This document shows, in pieces, positions 12,601 to 23,400 of a stretch of DNA of 64,000 nucleotides. Position 1 is the first letter of the stretch; every line of letters begins with the position of its first letter. The position numbers were made by a program, and so were the translations under genes. The stretch is from Mactra quadrangularis (taxonomy: Eukaryota; Mollusca; Bivalvia; Venerida; Mactridae), in contig CM046294.1 of NCBI GenBank assembly GCA_025267735.1, forward strand, positions 22,998,162 to 23,062,161, in the 5' to 3' direction. The notes beneath the pieces are model-generated. The model searched no databases and had not been told where the DNA came from. It saw nothing but the letters and a program-made list of their open reading frames with translations.

Positions 12601-14292
12601 GTTGGCGTGTCATTAAAGACAAACATACGATAACTGTTAGCCATTAGAAAGGATGTGTGCTTAGTCAGCTAGCATTTTAAGACGACTGAGCTGAACAATA
12701 TGATTGTAGAATAGATGAAATACTGTGTAACGATGACTAAAAACTAATTTTTCAAATGTATTCTATCATTACAGGAGCAAGTCGTTTTTCTGATGATATA
12801 GAAGCAATGACAGGCAATAGACCATCAAAAGCATTAAGATTTGTATGGTGTTGTGTTGTACCAGTATTTATGGTGGTAAGATACTAGTTAAAGTAATTGT
12901 TTTGCAATTGTTAAAGCTATCAAATGTTTGACATTTAGCAATGACAAAATCTTAAGAAACACGATGCACACATCTCCTTTGACTTTCACGGTTCACTAGA
13001 TTCATTTGGTACTTGCCTAGTAACTCAGAATAATTGACTAGTGGGTTAAAGTCATCAATATTGCACTACGGTGGTTAAATGTCCTAATTCAATTTTCCCT
13101 TTACTTTTACGGTTCAGTGGGTTCATTTGGCAACTCAGGGTTATTGGCAAGTGGCATAAATTTATCGAAGAAATTTGTACCGCTGTGGTTACATGTCCTT
13201 ACTTATTGAGATTTTATCTATTTTTACATTATTATAATAGGATGACATGTGACACCATACTTATTTGTATAGAATTGTAAGTCCATTGAAAAAGTTTTAA
13301 TTTTTAGTTGTGGTACACCCTATCTACCAGTATGTTTGGATTGCTTGAAACTTTTCCGCCTATTTATATCATTACGATTGCAATTGGTAATTCTATATAT
13401 TTCAATGGAATATTTAGTATACCTCTGATCGGCATTTGACATCTCGCTACCTATTCGGTTTTACTATCTATTTTCAAGATAGTCTAAGATGCCTTTACTT
13501 GTCTTTCAGTCTAATTCCCGTCAGCTATTGTATTCTCCACTAGCATTGCTCTCTATTTTCAGGGTATATTTATTGTGATGTGTACTACATATTCCATTCC
13601 AACTATTGGTGACTACAGTTATCCTGTGTCTGGTATATTAATTGGTAACATTGTTGCTTTCGGTCCATTAGTTGTTTTAGTGATTATTGTTGTTGTCACT
13701 TTGTTTAGAACTCCTGGCAACATCATCAAGGTAAGATATTGTTATTGGTGCATTTTATCGGCGCATCTGTCTGGGCCATATTATATTTATAACCAATACA
13801 ATATACTTTGCCTGCCTGTTTATCAAATGAAATTATCTTGCTGTATAGAGAAATGGATAAAAGATATGATACCATTGGTTAATTATGATAAACAGCTGTG
13901 GACAGTAGTTGATGACTATTGTGTTATATAGGGACAAACAATAATGCACAGAGTGTGGGATTGCTTTATAACATTTATCTCTATTTTTTATAGATCCGTC
14001 AATGTTGATACGGTTTACGGTCAAAACACCGTAAGGCATTAATATGTTATTTGTTTTGGAAATATACAAGTTCCAAAACTTTGCCTCAAAAACAATTTAA
14101 TGGACCTGTACTGTATATCCTAATGATTACATATATTTTGTATTACAGAGATTATCTACATCAACAGAACCATCTACACTATGGACACCACATGATCTGA
14201 AACAACATAAAATATATCTACGTAAAACAACATATCGTTATGAACGCAACTTGGTCAGAAGACTACGTGTAAATATGCTGGGATTTAATTAG
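486..14292 (+). CDS. SLC6-family Na+-coupled neurotransmitter/amino-acid transporter (3' ten exons, 5' partial)
   Basis: Joined exons 486-618, 4384-4518, 5459-5562, 5920-6044, 10711-10823, 11219-11350, 12026-12125, 12775-12875, 13563-13730 and 14149-14292 give one uninterrupted frame of about 418 residues ending at TAG. All borders are GT/AG and all phases match. The protein runs from the loop before TM4 through TM12 to a short basic tail; SLC6 proteins are usually about 600 residues, so TM1-3 are missing upstream. Family signatures seen are FFSLGPAWGG (TM6), ASFNKFH, DTLIV (TM7), FVAYPEVLSRLP, the Na2-site Asp-Ser pair in VGIDSV (TM8), and GGYYLFILVDWY (TM10). From memory it looks closest to glycine/proline and monoamine transporters; the substrate cannot be assigned. 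It would be a plasma-membrane symporter. The TM7 residues that usually bind Na1 (Asn) and Cl- (Ser) read Asp and Ala. Confidence 0.93.
866..3274. repeat. Cluster of six copies of a 16-bp motif, TGTTACGGAC(A/T)CTACA
   Basis: Copies on the + strand lie at 866-881, 1218-1233, 2720-2735 and 3259-3274. Reverse-complement copies lie at 2372-2387 and 3107-3122. Four copies read CACTACA and two read CTCTACA; all other positions are identical. The flanking sequence is not conserved, so this is not an ordinary tandem repeat. The copies lie upstream of, inside the intron of, and downstream of the antisense gene at 1269-2813. A weaker 10-11-bp match is at 4244. Six identical or one-off 16-mers within 2.4 kb are not expected by chance. 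Function unknown. Confidence 0.85.
1269..2813 (-). pseudogene. Antisense nested two-exon gene for a Lys/Arg-rich protein, with one in-frame TGA
   Basis: On the minus strand an ATG at 2813 opens a 40-bp exon (2774-2813) starting MATTKKIDQTDN with donor gtatgt. The second exon starts at 2086 after a textbook acceptor with a tactaat branch-point-like string and ttttgcag. Exon 1 leaves one base and exon 2 begins with two, so the frame continues exactly. Exon 2 stays open to a stop at 1269-1271 except for one TGA at 1812-1814, most simply a CGA-to-TGA change because the sequence continues RYRQRKK. The product (about 285 residues) is very basic, with an Arg-rich RLRVQAWRSQQK block, KEKDRERKRKERMK, and VKDILPRTPKKKAVILKKLVESP. 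Similar uncharacterised basic proteins occur in many marine invertebrates (from memory). No domain or function is assigned. It may be a fresh pseudogene, a retained fragment, or an allele carrying a stop. Confidence 0.7.
4384..4518 (+). CDS. SLC6 exon b (TM5 and extracellular loop 3)
   Basis: Acceptor tttcag, donor CAA|gtaagt, 45 codons, phase 0 at both ends. It encodes VVYVTATLPYILLTVLLVRS (TM5) and a loop with DGLKIYIYPEWGRL, a typical SLC6 pattern between TM5 and TM6. Confidence 0.93.
4579..5054. mobile_element. Fold-back MITE with ~115-bp inverted arms
   Basis: The stretch from 4590 (taaacgttccaaaacg) reads back almost exactly as the reverse complement ending near 4881 (cgttttgtaacgttta). 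The two arms of about 115 bp surround a loop of about 45 bp. The 10-mer agcctgttca at 4580 recurs inverted as tgaacaggct near 5041, so the full element may run out to about 5054. It contains no ORF. The arm sequence (cgttccgtaacg, ctcggccatt) resembles the region around 45870-45910. Class not assigned. Confidence 0.7.
5061..5286 (+). repeat. Degraded tRNA-derived SINE (family 1)
   Basis: It aligns along its length with the better-preserved copies at 32369 and 41692: a tRNA-like head with a decayed B box (tggttcaaatacc), then cccttccatgaaaat, a tggaagggaaggt block and aaaggtccaagaaagc. It lacks the 3' end. It directly follows the fold-back element. Confidence 0.7.
5459..5562 (+). CDS. SLC6 exon c (TM6)
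   Basis: Acceptor cataacag and donor AG|gtttgt; begins in phase 0 and leaves two bases. It encodes IWIEAAIQCFFSLGPAWGG and then VVTMASFNKFHHSAL. Gln and Ser of Q-x-F-F-S, equivalent to known Cl-/Na+ site positions in TM6 of SERT (from memory), are conserved. Confidence 0.95.
5920..6044 (+). CDS. SLC6 exon d (TM7)
   Basis: Acceptor tttttttcag and donor TCAG|gtaata. It encodes RDTLIVCVLDAFTAIYGG, then IIVFSALGFLSKQTN and the extracellular loop LDQLPFS. An ungapped alignment to SERT TM7 (from memory) puts Asp where SERT has Asn368 and Ala where it has Ser372. Confidence 0.94.
6181..6424. mobile_element. Tc1/mariner-like MITE with TA target duplication
   Basis: Terminal inverted repeats of about 25-40 bp begin TTGTTCGTTTTTTCTCAACTG and end with the complement (cagttgagaaaaaacgaacaa). 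The element is flanked by TA on both sides (6179-6180 and 6425-6426). It is 244 bp with no ORF. A shorter relative lies at 43530-43668. The TA duplication suggests Tc1/mariner-type mobilisation (established for that superfamily); the assignment is inferred. Confidence 0.8.
6780..10590. repeat. 49-bp satellite array, ~78 units, inside the SLC6 TM7-TM8 intron
   Basis: The unit, counted directly at 49 bp, contains agtaaacaaacatgcagttg followed by tg(t/c)aaattatgacccaaatatcagtgac. Variation is sparse: t/c after gttgtg, gtgac/gtaac/gttac, and aaacaaac/aaacgaac. Units at both edges are more diverged, for example acgctatgcaaatt near 10430 and catgaagctatgc near 10570. Because 49 is not a multiple of three, no frame is maintained. 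Rare variants recur exactly 637 bp apart, showing a 13-unit higher-order block. Confidence 0.98.
10711..10823 (+). CDS. SLC6 exon e (extracellular loop 4 to TM8)
   Basis: Acceptor actttttcag and donor GTG|gtaaga. Its first two bases complete the glycine codon from the previous exon. It encodes AGLAFVAYPEVLSRLPAPN and then LFFITLVFVGIDSV. The Asp-Ser pair corresponds to the Na2 sodium site of the family. Confidence 0.95.
10930..11058 (+). pseudogene. Vestigial duplicate of the TM10 exon (with flanking intron)
   Basis: The tract cattgttttatatagct...gttacagggtggatattatct...cgcaccatttgatagta matches 11963-12093, which holds the functional TM10 exon and its acceptor. The copy keeps the cag|ggtggatattat acceptor, but its frame reaches TAA after GGYYLFI. 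The match ends at about acagcctttc, before the donor. It sits upstream of exon f, whereas the functional exon lies downstream of f. It cannot encode TM10 and is best read as a dead exon duplicate. Confidence 0.88.
11219..11350 (+). CDS. SLC6 exon f (end of TM8, TM9)
   Basis: Acceptor gttttcag and donor TCG|gtaagt; 44 codons, phase 0 at both ends. It encodes FAAFEAASCSLIDSNYAKWG, a basic loop, and the hydrophobic TM9 ILAVVFFLLTLPLCTS. Confidence 0.93.
11351..12025 (+). other. SLC6 intron f-g
   Basis: AT-rich intron of 675 bp. Its last ~60 bases, including tgttttatatagct, are the parental sequence of the vestigial copy at 10930. Nothing else is recognised. Confidence 0.6.
12026..12125 (+). CDS. 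SLC6 exon g (TM10)
   Basis: Acceptor tttgttacag and donor TATG|gtaagg. It encodes GGYYLFILVDWYIAPFNSTV and then TAFLECIVVSWIYG, matching the GG-Y-x-x-x-L-x-D-x-Y pattern of SLC6 TM10. Ends with one base of a Gly codon. Confidence 0.95.
12775..12875 (+). CDS. SLC6 exon h (intracellular loop 5 to TM11)
   Basis: Acceptor cattacag and donor GTG|gtaaga. It encodes ASRFSDDIEAMTGNRPSKAL and then RFVWCCVVPVFMV. The RF-x-x-DIE-x-M-x-G motif is characteristic of the family before TM11. Confidence 0.95.
13306..13385 (+). pseudogene. Exon-like segment resembling SLC6 TM8 (possible vestigial or alternative exon)
   Basis: Between ttttaatttttag and g|gtaatt the frame reads LWYTLSTSMFGLLETFPPIY and then IITIAI. 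SMFGLLETF resembles the TM8 pattern D-S/T-M-F-x-x-x-E-T found in glycine-type SLC6 transporters. It lies between exons h and i, where no extra residues are expected, and lacks the Na2-site Asp. It may be a relic, a rarely used exon, or coincidence. Confidence 0.35.
13563..13730 (+). CDS. SLC6 exon i (TM11 end and TM12)
   Basis: Acceptor tattttcag and donor AAG|gtaaga; 56 codons, phase 0 at both ends. It encodes GIFIVMCTTYSIPTIGDYSY, PVSG and a long hydrophobic TM12 ending in FRTPGNIIK. GDY-x-YP is the family motif between TM11 and TM12. Confidence 0.95.
14149..14292 (+). CDS. SLC6 terminal exon j (cytoplasmic tail)
   Basis: Acceptor gtattacag; encodes RLSTSTEPSTLWTPHDLKQH followed by a basic tail and stops at TAG (14290-14292). 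The LWTPHD segment fits the conserved start of SLC6 C-tails. The 3' UTR limit is unclear: the first AATAAA that I see downstream is at 15412. Confidence 0.93.
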   Translation, partial: RLSTSTEPSTLWTPHDLKQHKIYLRKTTYRYERNLVRRLRVNMLGFN

Positions 14293-15506
14293 AATTGTTT
14301 CTATTTTATTTTGACATTCTAATGTTTGCTTTCCATTTACAAAGGGTGCTTTATTTTGAAGTAGTATTCCTTTTACAGACAAAATTAGACAAAAATGGCA
14401 ATAATAAGAAAATTGAACCACAAGATTAACTTGTTTGTAAAAATAATTTTCTTGAATCGATAATCAGACTCTTTCAGAACAAGTCGACAATGACACCATT
14501 TTGTTCTTTAAGAAGTGGAGATTAGTTCGACTCGACATATTAGAATAAGTTTACTCTGGTAGGAAAATGAATCCAGGGAAGCTGGTAGTTTGAGTCGTCA
14601 GTCGTAAATGCATGTGACTCGATATTGAAAAAATAGTTGTGTATATATATATATCCAAACATTTAATAGAATTACATATACGAAGCAAACTACATGTTCA
14701 TAATTTATGTCCGATATATTTATTTATTATATTATATATATTTATCTATATTATTATTTATATATTCAAGTGTATCCGTCCACCTAGAAGCAGAATTGAT
14801 TTTAAAAGTATATCACAGTGTGTCTTTAATTAAAAAGACATTTTTTCTAGATTTTTTTAATGCAATTTTAATGCAAACTTTAAAATTAAGAAATTGACTG
14901 TAAGATGTCATTCAATTTTGTGAATCATTTTTGCTTTTTACTAACTGTGATTGTTGTGGTAACATATATTAAGATTGATGTCACTGGAATGTTGATCAAT
15001 ATACTAATAATAAAAGACGTCACTCAGGATGTCATTGCATCTATTGTGAATGGTAATGGAAGACGTAACTTAGCATGTCAGTACACATTAATGTATTATA
15101 TTAGTGACGTAACGAGAAAGTCGATGTGTGCGTTAATGAAAACTATTATCTAATTTTTAAAAAACTATTAATGGATGTGCTTGTACAAAGTAGAATTTTC
15201 AGTGTGCTTGACTTCACTATATTCATAATTTACACAATTGACTGCTGGTCAGACTCAATAACGTGCCTTGAATCAGTTACCTGGGAGATTTTGATTTTTT
15301 TACTCATGTACTGTCAAATGCTATTCTGTTTTTACCACGTAAGCCTTGAAGGGTTGCTAAGGCATCGACAACTATTTAAACTGGGGACATTGTTTAATAA
15401 GCCAAAAGGGAAATAAATATAATTATAAATTTATATTTTTAAACTTAAAGAGTATGTTTTGTAACAAAAAGATTAAAAATTACTTGTACCAAAAAAACCC
15501 AAAAAA

Positions 15507-15793
15507 CATTCGGAACTACCTCGGCGATCTTCTACACAGATAACCCTCGGATATCATAAAGTGAAAAAGTAGATCTAGGAATTTGGTTTCTGTGGTAATA
15601 TAGTCTGAACTACACAGAAATACGACGTGTGAGACATTGTACTGATGAAATGGTGTGATAAGGCGCGTAACAATGGCATTATTAAATGTTGACATGAAAA
15701 TGACAGTCGCTGGACCTTATGACCTGGTTGTATTCCTACTACGTCTGATTTCCGAGGTATATCTTTGTATGATCGCCGAGGTTGTTCCGAATG
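15507..15793. mobile_element. MITE with CATTCGGAAC..CCTCGGCGATC inverted ends
   Basis: The left end cattcggaactacctcggcg and the right end (complement of cgccgaggttgttccgaatg) are inverted repeats differing at one position; the element is 287 bp and non-coding. The same termini form the 72-bp fold-back at 53806-53877, and related half-sites occur near 18165 and 46457-46505. Confidence 0.78.
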
Positions 15794-17684
15794 CAAAAAA
15801 TATGTATTTGATGGCATTAACAATTACATAAGAAATTGCCGTTTCATTATAAAGGCCTGGGATAGATGCTGTTTGTGACAAAGTTATGCCTAAAAAATAA
15901 GTCTGTGAGAACATATTAACAATATTCATAGGTAAAAAACTAGGTATTACAATACAAAGAAAGAGTATTTGACCAGATTATATGAGATTTTATAACAGAC
16001 TATTGTTTTGAAGACCATCGTTTGTGTTATTGTATACAATCCATATACTCTAGGCATTGTCCCTTCATTATACCACGAACAAAGTCAGTTTGGACCCTTC
16101 TGACCCAGCTGTCAATAAGATTCATAGATCTTCTTTAATGCCTTTTTTCTTTCAACAGTCAAAACCAACTTGTAGCTTAATTCCAATTTTCACCACGACA
16201 AAGAAACTTTTTTACCTTTTTTATTTCAAGCGAAGCAGTCAATGGTCAATTGCTAACCTTACAACGTCTAGAAGAGTTGTTACCCATTTTCAATTCCACA
16301 AACAGCATTATGTTAGCACTGCTTGACCTATGTTCGAATCTGACTTTAGTATGAAATTAACAATTATATGGACCATGCTGGCACCGTGTTAAAACCGGCG
16401 TCAAAATTTTCATTTCAGGATAAGTTACCGTTGCGTGGAGTTTGCCGCTATTGTTTATGAACTGATAGATTCTAAGAGAGACAACTCTTACTTTCCATTT
16501 GTGTCTAAAATTAATGATTATCTCGCTTGTCTCCCTTGATTACATTTTATAATTTGCGCCATCAAATCAATGACAATTAATTTGTGATAGCTTGTGTTTT
16601 AACTCAGTTGTCTTTGTTTACAAGGTTGACGAATCTGACTTCGAATCCAAGTTCGTGAGGGGCCTTACATACCTTCGACGATTTTGGGTCATGAAATATA
16701 TTCTACGGCTATTCGCCCGCCAAATAGGGCTATTGTCAGCCACTGGGTTAGGTATGTGTATTCTTCTAGATTATAAGTTTTGTTTGAGACATAAAGTCCT
16801 GCAACACGAATAAGCAATTATTATAGTCAAATTATTTGCAGAATACTTTATCAGTATTACTTTCAATTTCAATTATCCAAAATATTTAAGAGGGCACTGT
16901 GCATATATATCTCCAGCGGGACATTATTCATACAAGCGATTCGATGATCATTATCCCGCCCACCTCTGTAATAACCTTTTTTACAGTTTATAACTAAACC
17001 CTAGGATTTCGAAATCAACTTTGCATTTGAATAGACCTAGAAATTTAACAACAGCGTCTCATTACTGGGACACAGATTCAGAACGTGTAATTTGATATAT
17101 TGCCCCAGAAGACCAATAAACGATATATGATCATATAATAATATCGTGGTGTTTATGAAATATAATCTGTCTATTTCAAATTTCAAGTTCAGTTAACACA
17201 TTTAGCTGATTTATTTTGACACATTTGTTGAGTTTTAAACTACATATACTTGCACATGTACTACTAACAACATGAGCGTTTCGACGTAAATGATTGATTA
17301 ATGCTAGTTTATCGTCTAATATCATTTGTCTCAAATCAATATTTGTCTTACATGGAATAATTCTCACCTTTCATGGAAAATGAATTTTATATCGCTTAGA
17401 GAGTGTGTACTCAATAGACGATGCCGGCAACTGATATGCTATCGAACTTGCAAAGAAGCTGTTCGTGACAGACCGCTGCAAAATTATCTGTCATTCCGAT
17501 CTCCTCGACCATGAGTTATCTCGGAAGGATTCATTGGGGATTTCACCAAGTATACTGGGTTTTTTTGCTACATATGCGGGGCTAAGTACAGGCGAAACAT
17601 CTAACGGTTACGCACTGAAGGTCTTGTCGTAAACACGCAAAGCTTTGAAAACACAAATGTATGATATATGGAATATGAAAGAGA

Positions 17685-18053
17685 CATTAAAGGTACTAGT
17701 TTACAGATTGGGTTAAGATTTTTCAATATTTTCAAAATACCATTCAGTGTCTGTAATTGTGTTAAAAAATAAGTCATAATATTGTAGGGTGAATTGACCT
17801 TTAAATTGCAAGAAATATATAATAAAAGTCACCAAAATGCACTAAAATCGTCTATACCGTGACATACGGGGTAGATTTTACTACTTGAAACACCATCATT
17901 TGTAAATTGTACTTGTATGTCAATTTGCACTAAAATTATCATTATCAAATCACTAATTTTCTGTTTAAATAAATGTTTCAAAACAATTTTGATAGTTTCA
18001 GAAAAAGTTGATGTTTGAACTGAAATATTTGAATGAGTAGGCTACCTTTAATA
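17685..18053 (+). repeat. Interspersed ~370-bp repeat, copy 1
   Basis: It matches 35793-36155 in the opposite orientation, sharing ttttcaaaataccattcagtg, tgcactaaaat..gtctataccgt and caccatcatttgta. The ends attaaaggta and tacctttaat are inverted, suggesting a MITE. No ORF. Confidence 0.72.
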
Positions 18054-18339
18054 ATCGCCTAAAATATCTTGCATTTGTTGACTTTACAGCGTTTAAAGCA
18101 TTTTGTTTGGGCATGTGACGCAGACAGTTTCAGAATGGCGTCTTAATATATGTCGGAGGTTATTCATAGTGAATGACCGAGGCTCTCCGAATGGATTACA
18201 TGTTAGCTGTAAAAGGTAATTAGCATACGGTATACTCCGGCCAATCCATCGTTGAAAAATCGGCAATTTCCGTACTCTTGATTTATATGTATCCATTTGA
18301 CAAACCCAATCGAGTTCAGATAGACAAAGCCTACCTTTC

Positions 18340-18429
18340 GGGACACTTTGCAAACACCCTAGAAAACCATGTCGTCGTCATTTTTAAAAAGAATGAAGTT
18401 AGTAGGCTTTTCAGGGTGTTTGCAAAAAG
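18340..18429. repeat. Short inverted repeat
   Basis: ttgcaaacaccct at 18348 pairs with agggtgtttgcaa at 18413, and agcctac (18328) with gtaggct (18402). It may be a MITE stem. It lies just 3' of a half-site resembling the CCTCGG fold-back family. Confidence 0.55.
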
Positions 18430-18890
18430 TACAAAACTGGCATTGGAGATGTAATGCGCTGCACGAAGTAGGCCCACACACTTAGCCTCGCGTAGGTATC
18501 ATGGAAATTTGACAATAATTAAATCTTCACTTCACTATGTAACAAATACAACATTTAATGACATGCAAAGCTAAGAATTTAAGCGGATAAAAATGTCATT
18601 CACCCAGAATATGAAATTTTATGTGAAACATGCAATAACTGTATAATGTTATACGGGTTATTAATGTTTAGAGCATATACGCTCATAAAGTCGGATAATA
18701 TGGGTATGAAATGCTTTCGTAATCTATTCATCATAAAACGACATGCAACACATGTTTTCATGTTTAATATGCATTATATTATAATAAATATGTTCACACC
18801 TAAGAAATCGTATGACAGAAAAGTCATTGTTCTTAAAGGAATACACCGATGACTGACAGAACTACAGCAGTTAGTTTACTCGACAAAACC

Positions 18891-19060
18891 ATGGAAGGAA
18901 GGTATTTCCGTGGAATTTACGCGCTTAGGCATCGAGGGTCTCAGATTCGAAACCTACTAGGAGCACTACTTATTAACTTGAGCAAGAAATTCACCTGCGA
19001 TCGATTTACTCCATCCAGGTGTTAATGGGAACCTGTGGTAGTTGGTCTGAGTAGAAAACA
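18891..19060 (+). repeat. Degraded SINE (family 3)
   Basis: It shares gcgcttagg.atcgagggt, a decayed B box (agattcgaaac), agcaagaaattcacctgcgat and ccaggtgttaatgg with the copy at 48376. Confidence 0.65.
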
Positions 19061-20123
19061 CCCAAAATGTTAAAAGAATTTTCATAAATATCTTGACTAG
19101 TATTGTATCAAGAAGTTTAATACAGTCATAATTAATTTGATAGGGTGTAGAGTTAAGAAAATAAAAATTGAAAACTTTGCTTCTTACTCCCTTTACCACT
19201 GACAAAGGAAGGTAATTTACAAGGAAATGAGATGTAAGGCTCATTTAGTTGCAATGAATAGATTGCAGTATGCGTTAACTTTTGTCAATAGAAATAATCA
19301 TCGCTGAAAGATGTATATATTTTAATGCCACAATATGAAGATTTATCTATTTGCGACAGACATGAAAACTGTCTCACAGCCGTGAAGTCATCAAAATATT
19401 AAATGCATTAAATACACGGATAAACAAGTCAAATTGAGACAGCACATATGTGATTGCATGCCGCTTAAACCTTTTTTATACTTGGAAAAACCTGCCCAGG
19501 TTAATCAGTGACTTCATCATTACTTGACCTTGAAAATACAAAAAAATGAGGTAGATTTCCCCTAACTTCCTCATAATGATTCTAAGAATCCTTTTGAATA
19601 TTGCTTTTATCTGATTGCATTTTACTTTTCACTATGTCAGACTTTTATAATTTATTGACACTAACTATATATCCATGACAAATTGAAATTGCACCACTTT
19701 TTACATCAAAGGGAAGTAATAATTATTCTTCATAAATTTCCTGTCTTTTGTGTAGATTCTCTGTATGTAATGTATTGTATATTTGTATTTTGTCTTATAA
19801 TATCTTGATGTAAATGGCCAAAGACTTAACAAAGCCAAAGGCCAATAAACATAGATATGTATTGAACACATTTGCAGTGGAATGTTGTTTTATCAGTCTT
19901 ATCCATGCACAATGTTAAAAATGGTGGTATGAATGATAAATAGGCCTGGGATGTTTCATAATCATTTATCGTATTTAACGTACTGATGGCGGTTTTTATT
20001 CCGAGTTAGTAGGTTTTTTTTATCAATTCCATGCAAGCTGATGCCAATTTATGCTCTACAACGGCTTTACTTTGTGTTAAAGATATTCAAGATGGCGATT
20101 CAAAATGGCAGCCAATTCTGCAG

Positions 20124-20436
20124 TTTGTTTGTTTTTGTTGGGTTTAACGCTATAGCAACACATTGTATAGGTCATATAACAGCGGTCAGTCAACCTACTC
20201 ACTCCTCCTGGAAAGGCTAAATCTCTGGATTTAGCTGTTAACCAACTACTAAGCGCATACTTTCGTCAGTGACTGACAACTGCCCTACATAATTAAAACT
20301 CATTGGTAGGAGGGAGAATGTGCGTAGAAATAATTTCATGACCAAGCTCCACGAAAGTATGCCCCGCTCGGGAATCTAACCCACGACCCCTCTATCAGTA
20401 GACTTGCGTGCTATCAACTGAGCTAGCCGGCCCGCT
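20124..20436 (-). repeat. tRNA-derived SINE (family 2) with likely target duplication
   Basis: On the minus strand it begins with a tRNA-like head (ggccggctagctcagttgat; B-box-like gggttagattccc) and ends gcgttaaacccaacaaaaac plus an (AAAC)n tail. The flanks CCAATTCTGCAG (20112) and CCAATCCGCAG (20437) look like a slightly diverged target duplication. Degraded relatives lie at 24900-25032, 25540-25750 and 32868-32995. Confidence 0.8.
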
Positions 20437-23400
20437 CCAATCCGCAGGTAATTTACATAAATTATGTTAGTTGTAAAATTGATGTATTGACAGCTGTTCG
20501 TCTACAGATTGGTATCATACATATGGCTTGTTTTCATTAAAATTGTAACACTTCAGTGGTACAATTTCTAGATTCAAATTGCATAAGGAAAAGAGATTGG
20601 CAAGGGATGGCTCGGGCTTCCAAAACTTTATAAGCCGCTTTTTAACATTCTGACTTTCATTAGATGTGACATTAAGTACCCGTTTATTAACAGTACACAC
20701 ACGGGTTCGCTGAAGACATTCAGCTAGACAACGGAGGACCTTTCGCTAAGATTGTTATTATGTGTGGTCCAACCCCTATTGACAATGTTATCTGTTACAT
20801 GTATATATGTAAATGTTGATTTACTCTCTGACTTAAAGGTTTACCTTCTAGTTATTTGTAAGAACTTATTTGTAATGTGACAAAAACATTATCTTATAAA
20901 ATACATGTATTATTAATTAAAAAAAAACGTATAGTGAGTATACATACTGAGTTCTATGTTAAAAAATATATTCCATATTCAAATGATATGGTATTAATTA
21001 TTGATTTAAATACATGTACTTTACATTTTACGCATCAATTACAACTTCGTTCTAGTTTTCTCTCATAGTTTTGTTAATAAACGTCTCGTTACCATTCGGA
21101 AACCAAAGAACTTGTATGATGATTAACATAAATGCATGTTAACCACTGACTTCTTTTTTCATAGAATAAAATTCAACGAAATTAGATTTCTTAAATGTAC
21201 TTTAGTGCATTTTATAGTTCATTAAAATATTTTATGGTATTATAGCTAACCGATATATCTTTAATTACAACATGTATTTTTATTGCCTTGTTTTTAAACT
21301 TGTATCAAATATTTAATGTTTAAACCAGTAAAAATATATACCTCCGAAGTATGTATACCCTTTTGTAAATACTGTTATATATTGTCACCATGTGTAATAA
21401 TTATGTCCTTATATTTTTGTAAATTTGTTGTTCATGTACAATGTCTTTGTTTACCTGGGTCTGACATGTTGTAAATATATATAGGGCCAAATGTATACCT
21501 TGTATGCAGATTTTGCTAGTAATAAAAGTATGTAAAAGTATATATGCATTTTATTGTAAATGATAAATATTTTCCATAGCTCAGCAATCCAGATTTAATA
21601 ACACCGCGTAATTATTCATTTTGTTTTTGTTTTTAAACATGTATCGAGTATTCAAATTTTAAACCAGTGAATAAAAATGTACCTCTAAAGTATGTATACC
21701 CAGTTACAAAATTTTCCTTCTACCCAAAGTCAGTTAATGGCTATTTAGAGTGTGCATAGACCTTGCAATTTTAATCCTTATTGACTGGTTTAAAAATGGA
21801 CTGTTCATGCAATACAGTGTAGTTTTGATCACCACAAGCAATTTTCAGAATGTAAGTTGATTATTGGAGGGAATATTACGCGAACTAGGCGAGATCATTA
21901 TATTGTTAGTTATTATGTTACGGTGTAGTTTCAGTGTTTATGTATTAGTTTAAGGAATTTATATGTGACTAGTGATTCATTTCCTAGTTTAAATTTTAGA
22001 ATTTTGGTGAAATATTTATTAAACAATGAAGAAAATTAGAAACTCTTATTAAAGGAACTAATGTTGGGTAAATTATTTTACGCATTAGTGTATGATTACA
22101 ATGTAAATATATGTGCATCATGTGCAATTTAGGTACTGCATTGTTAAATTGTCGAATTATTTGATTCTAATCTACTTGATTAATGGGTTTATTAAATTTA
22201 ACTTTCAATATAATAGCAATAATTGTCAATATTAATTTTACAATATTTAGAAAACATGGACTTTAATTGACTTATGAAAATACTGAATTAGGTTTTAATG
22301 TCTTCGGTGTATTCGTAAGAAACGGCTGACCACTAGCCATTGAAAGTGACCACGTAAATTTTGAACTTTGAAACGATACAGTGAATATTGGCTTGAAATG
22401 TGAAGTTATTCGATTAAATTATGCATTGATTATAAATGTACTATTTTGTAATTATTTCGCCGTAGGGAAAGTCAATGTTAAATCTTACTTTTTCACCACA
22501 AGGAAATTTCAATATATGCGTGTATGTTCACTCATATACATTGTATCTTACCGTTTGGAAAATGTATTATAAAAATCTATATTTTCAGTGAAATAAGAGT
22601 ATTAAAAATCATATTTTCACTGCAGCGAAATAGTTTAAGTTTAAATGGTATAATCTGAAATAAATATCATTTAAGGATAGTATACCATTTTACATCATCA
22701 GAAAATTGTGCGAAACAAACAAGGATAGTCTTCGCTTTTGGTAAAAATAATTGTTCTTATATCATTTCGTGAATAAGATGACATCATAACTCGTGACTAA
22801 TGATTATACAGAACTCCTTTAGTGACATTTGAAATATTTTTTTGTACTTTCAAATTTTTGTTGTAATGTTATATTATTTCTTTTTTTTATGAAAACAATT
22901 TCGAAATTTCTGTTAATTTAAAAGGCTTTAAATTTCCTATCTACGATATATTAACTTTACTTTTTAACTTTAAGTATTATTTTGTTAAATAAAACGAAGT
23001 AAAAGATAATAATTATTTCGAAAAAAACAACAACAACGAAATAATATTTCTTGAAAAATGAACTAATAGTGTAAATAAAAAGTATTTCAAAGTGTCACTT
23101 TAGGTGCTCCAATGGATTCTTAAGGGACTCCTGCAATAAAAACTGATCTTACTCCTAAAATCAAAGAAATTCATTATACTTAATATTAAATATACAATGT
23201 TTCGATGTAGAAAATGTAGAATTTTGTCAATTTTCGATGTAATATCATTTATAGTTTACACAGTAAGCATAGAAACATATTTTCCCTGCCAGTGACAAAG
23301 CCTACAGTGAAAATATCATTTTCTGGGACAAAGAGTTGAAAGTAAGAATGATACCATGCTTTAATTGACCAATATTCGGTTTCTTTAATGTTTTCTGTGT

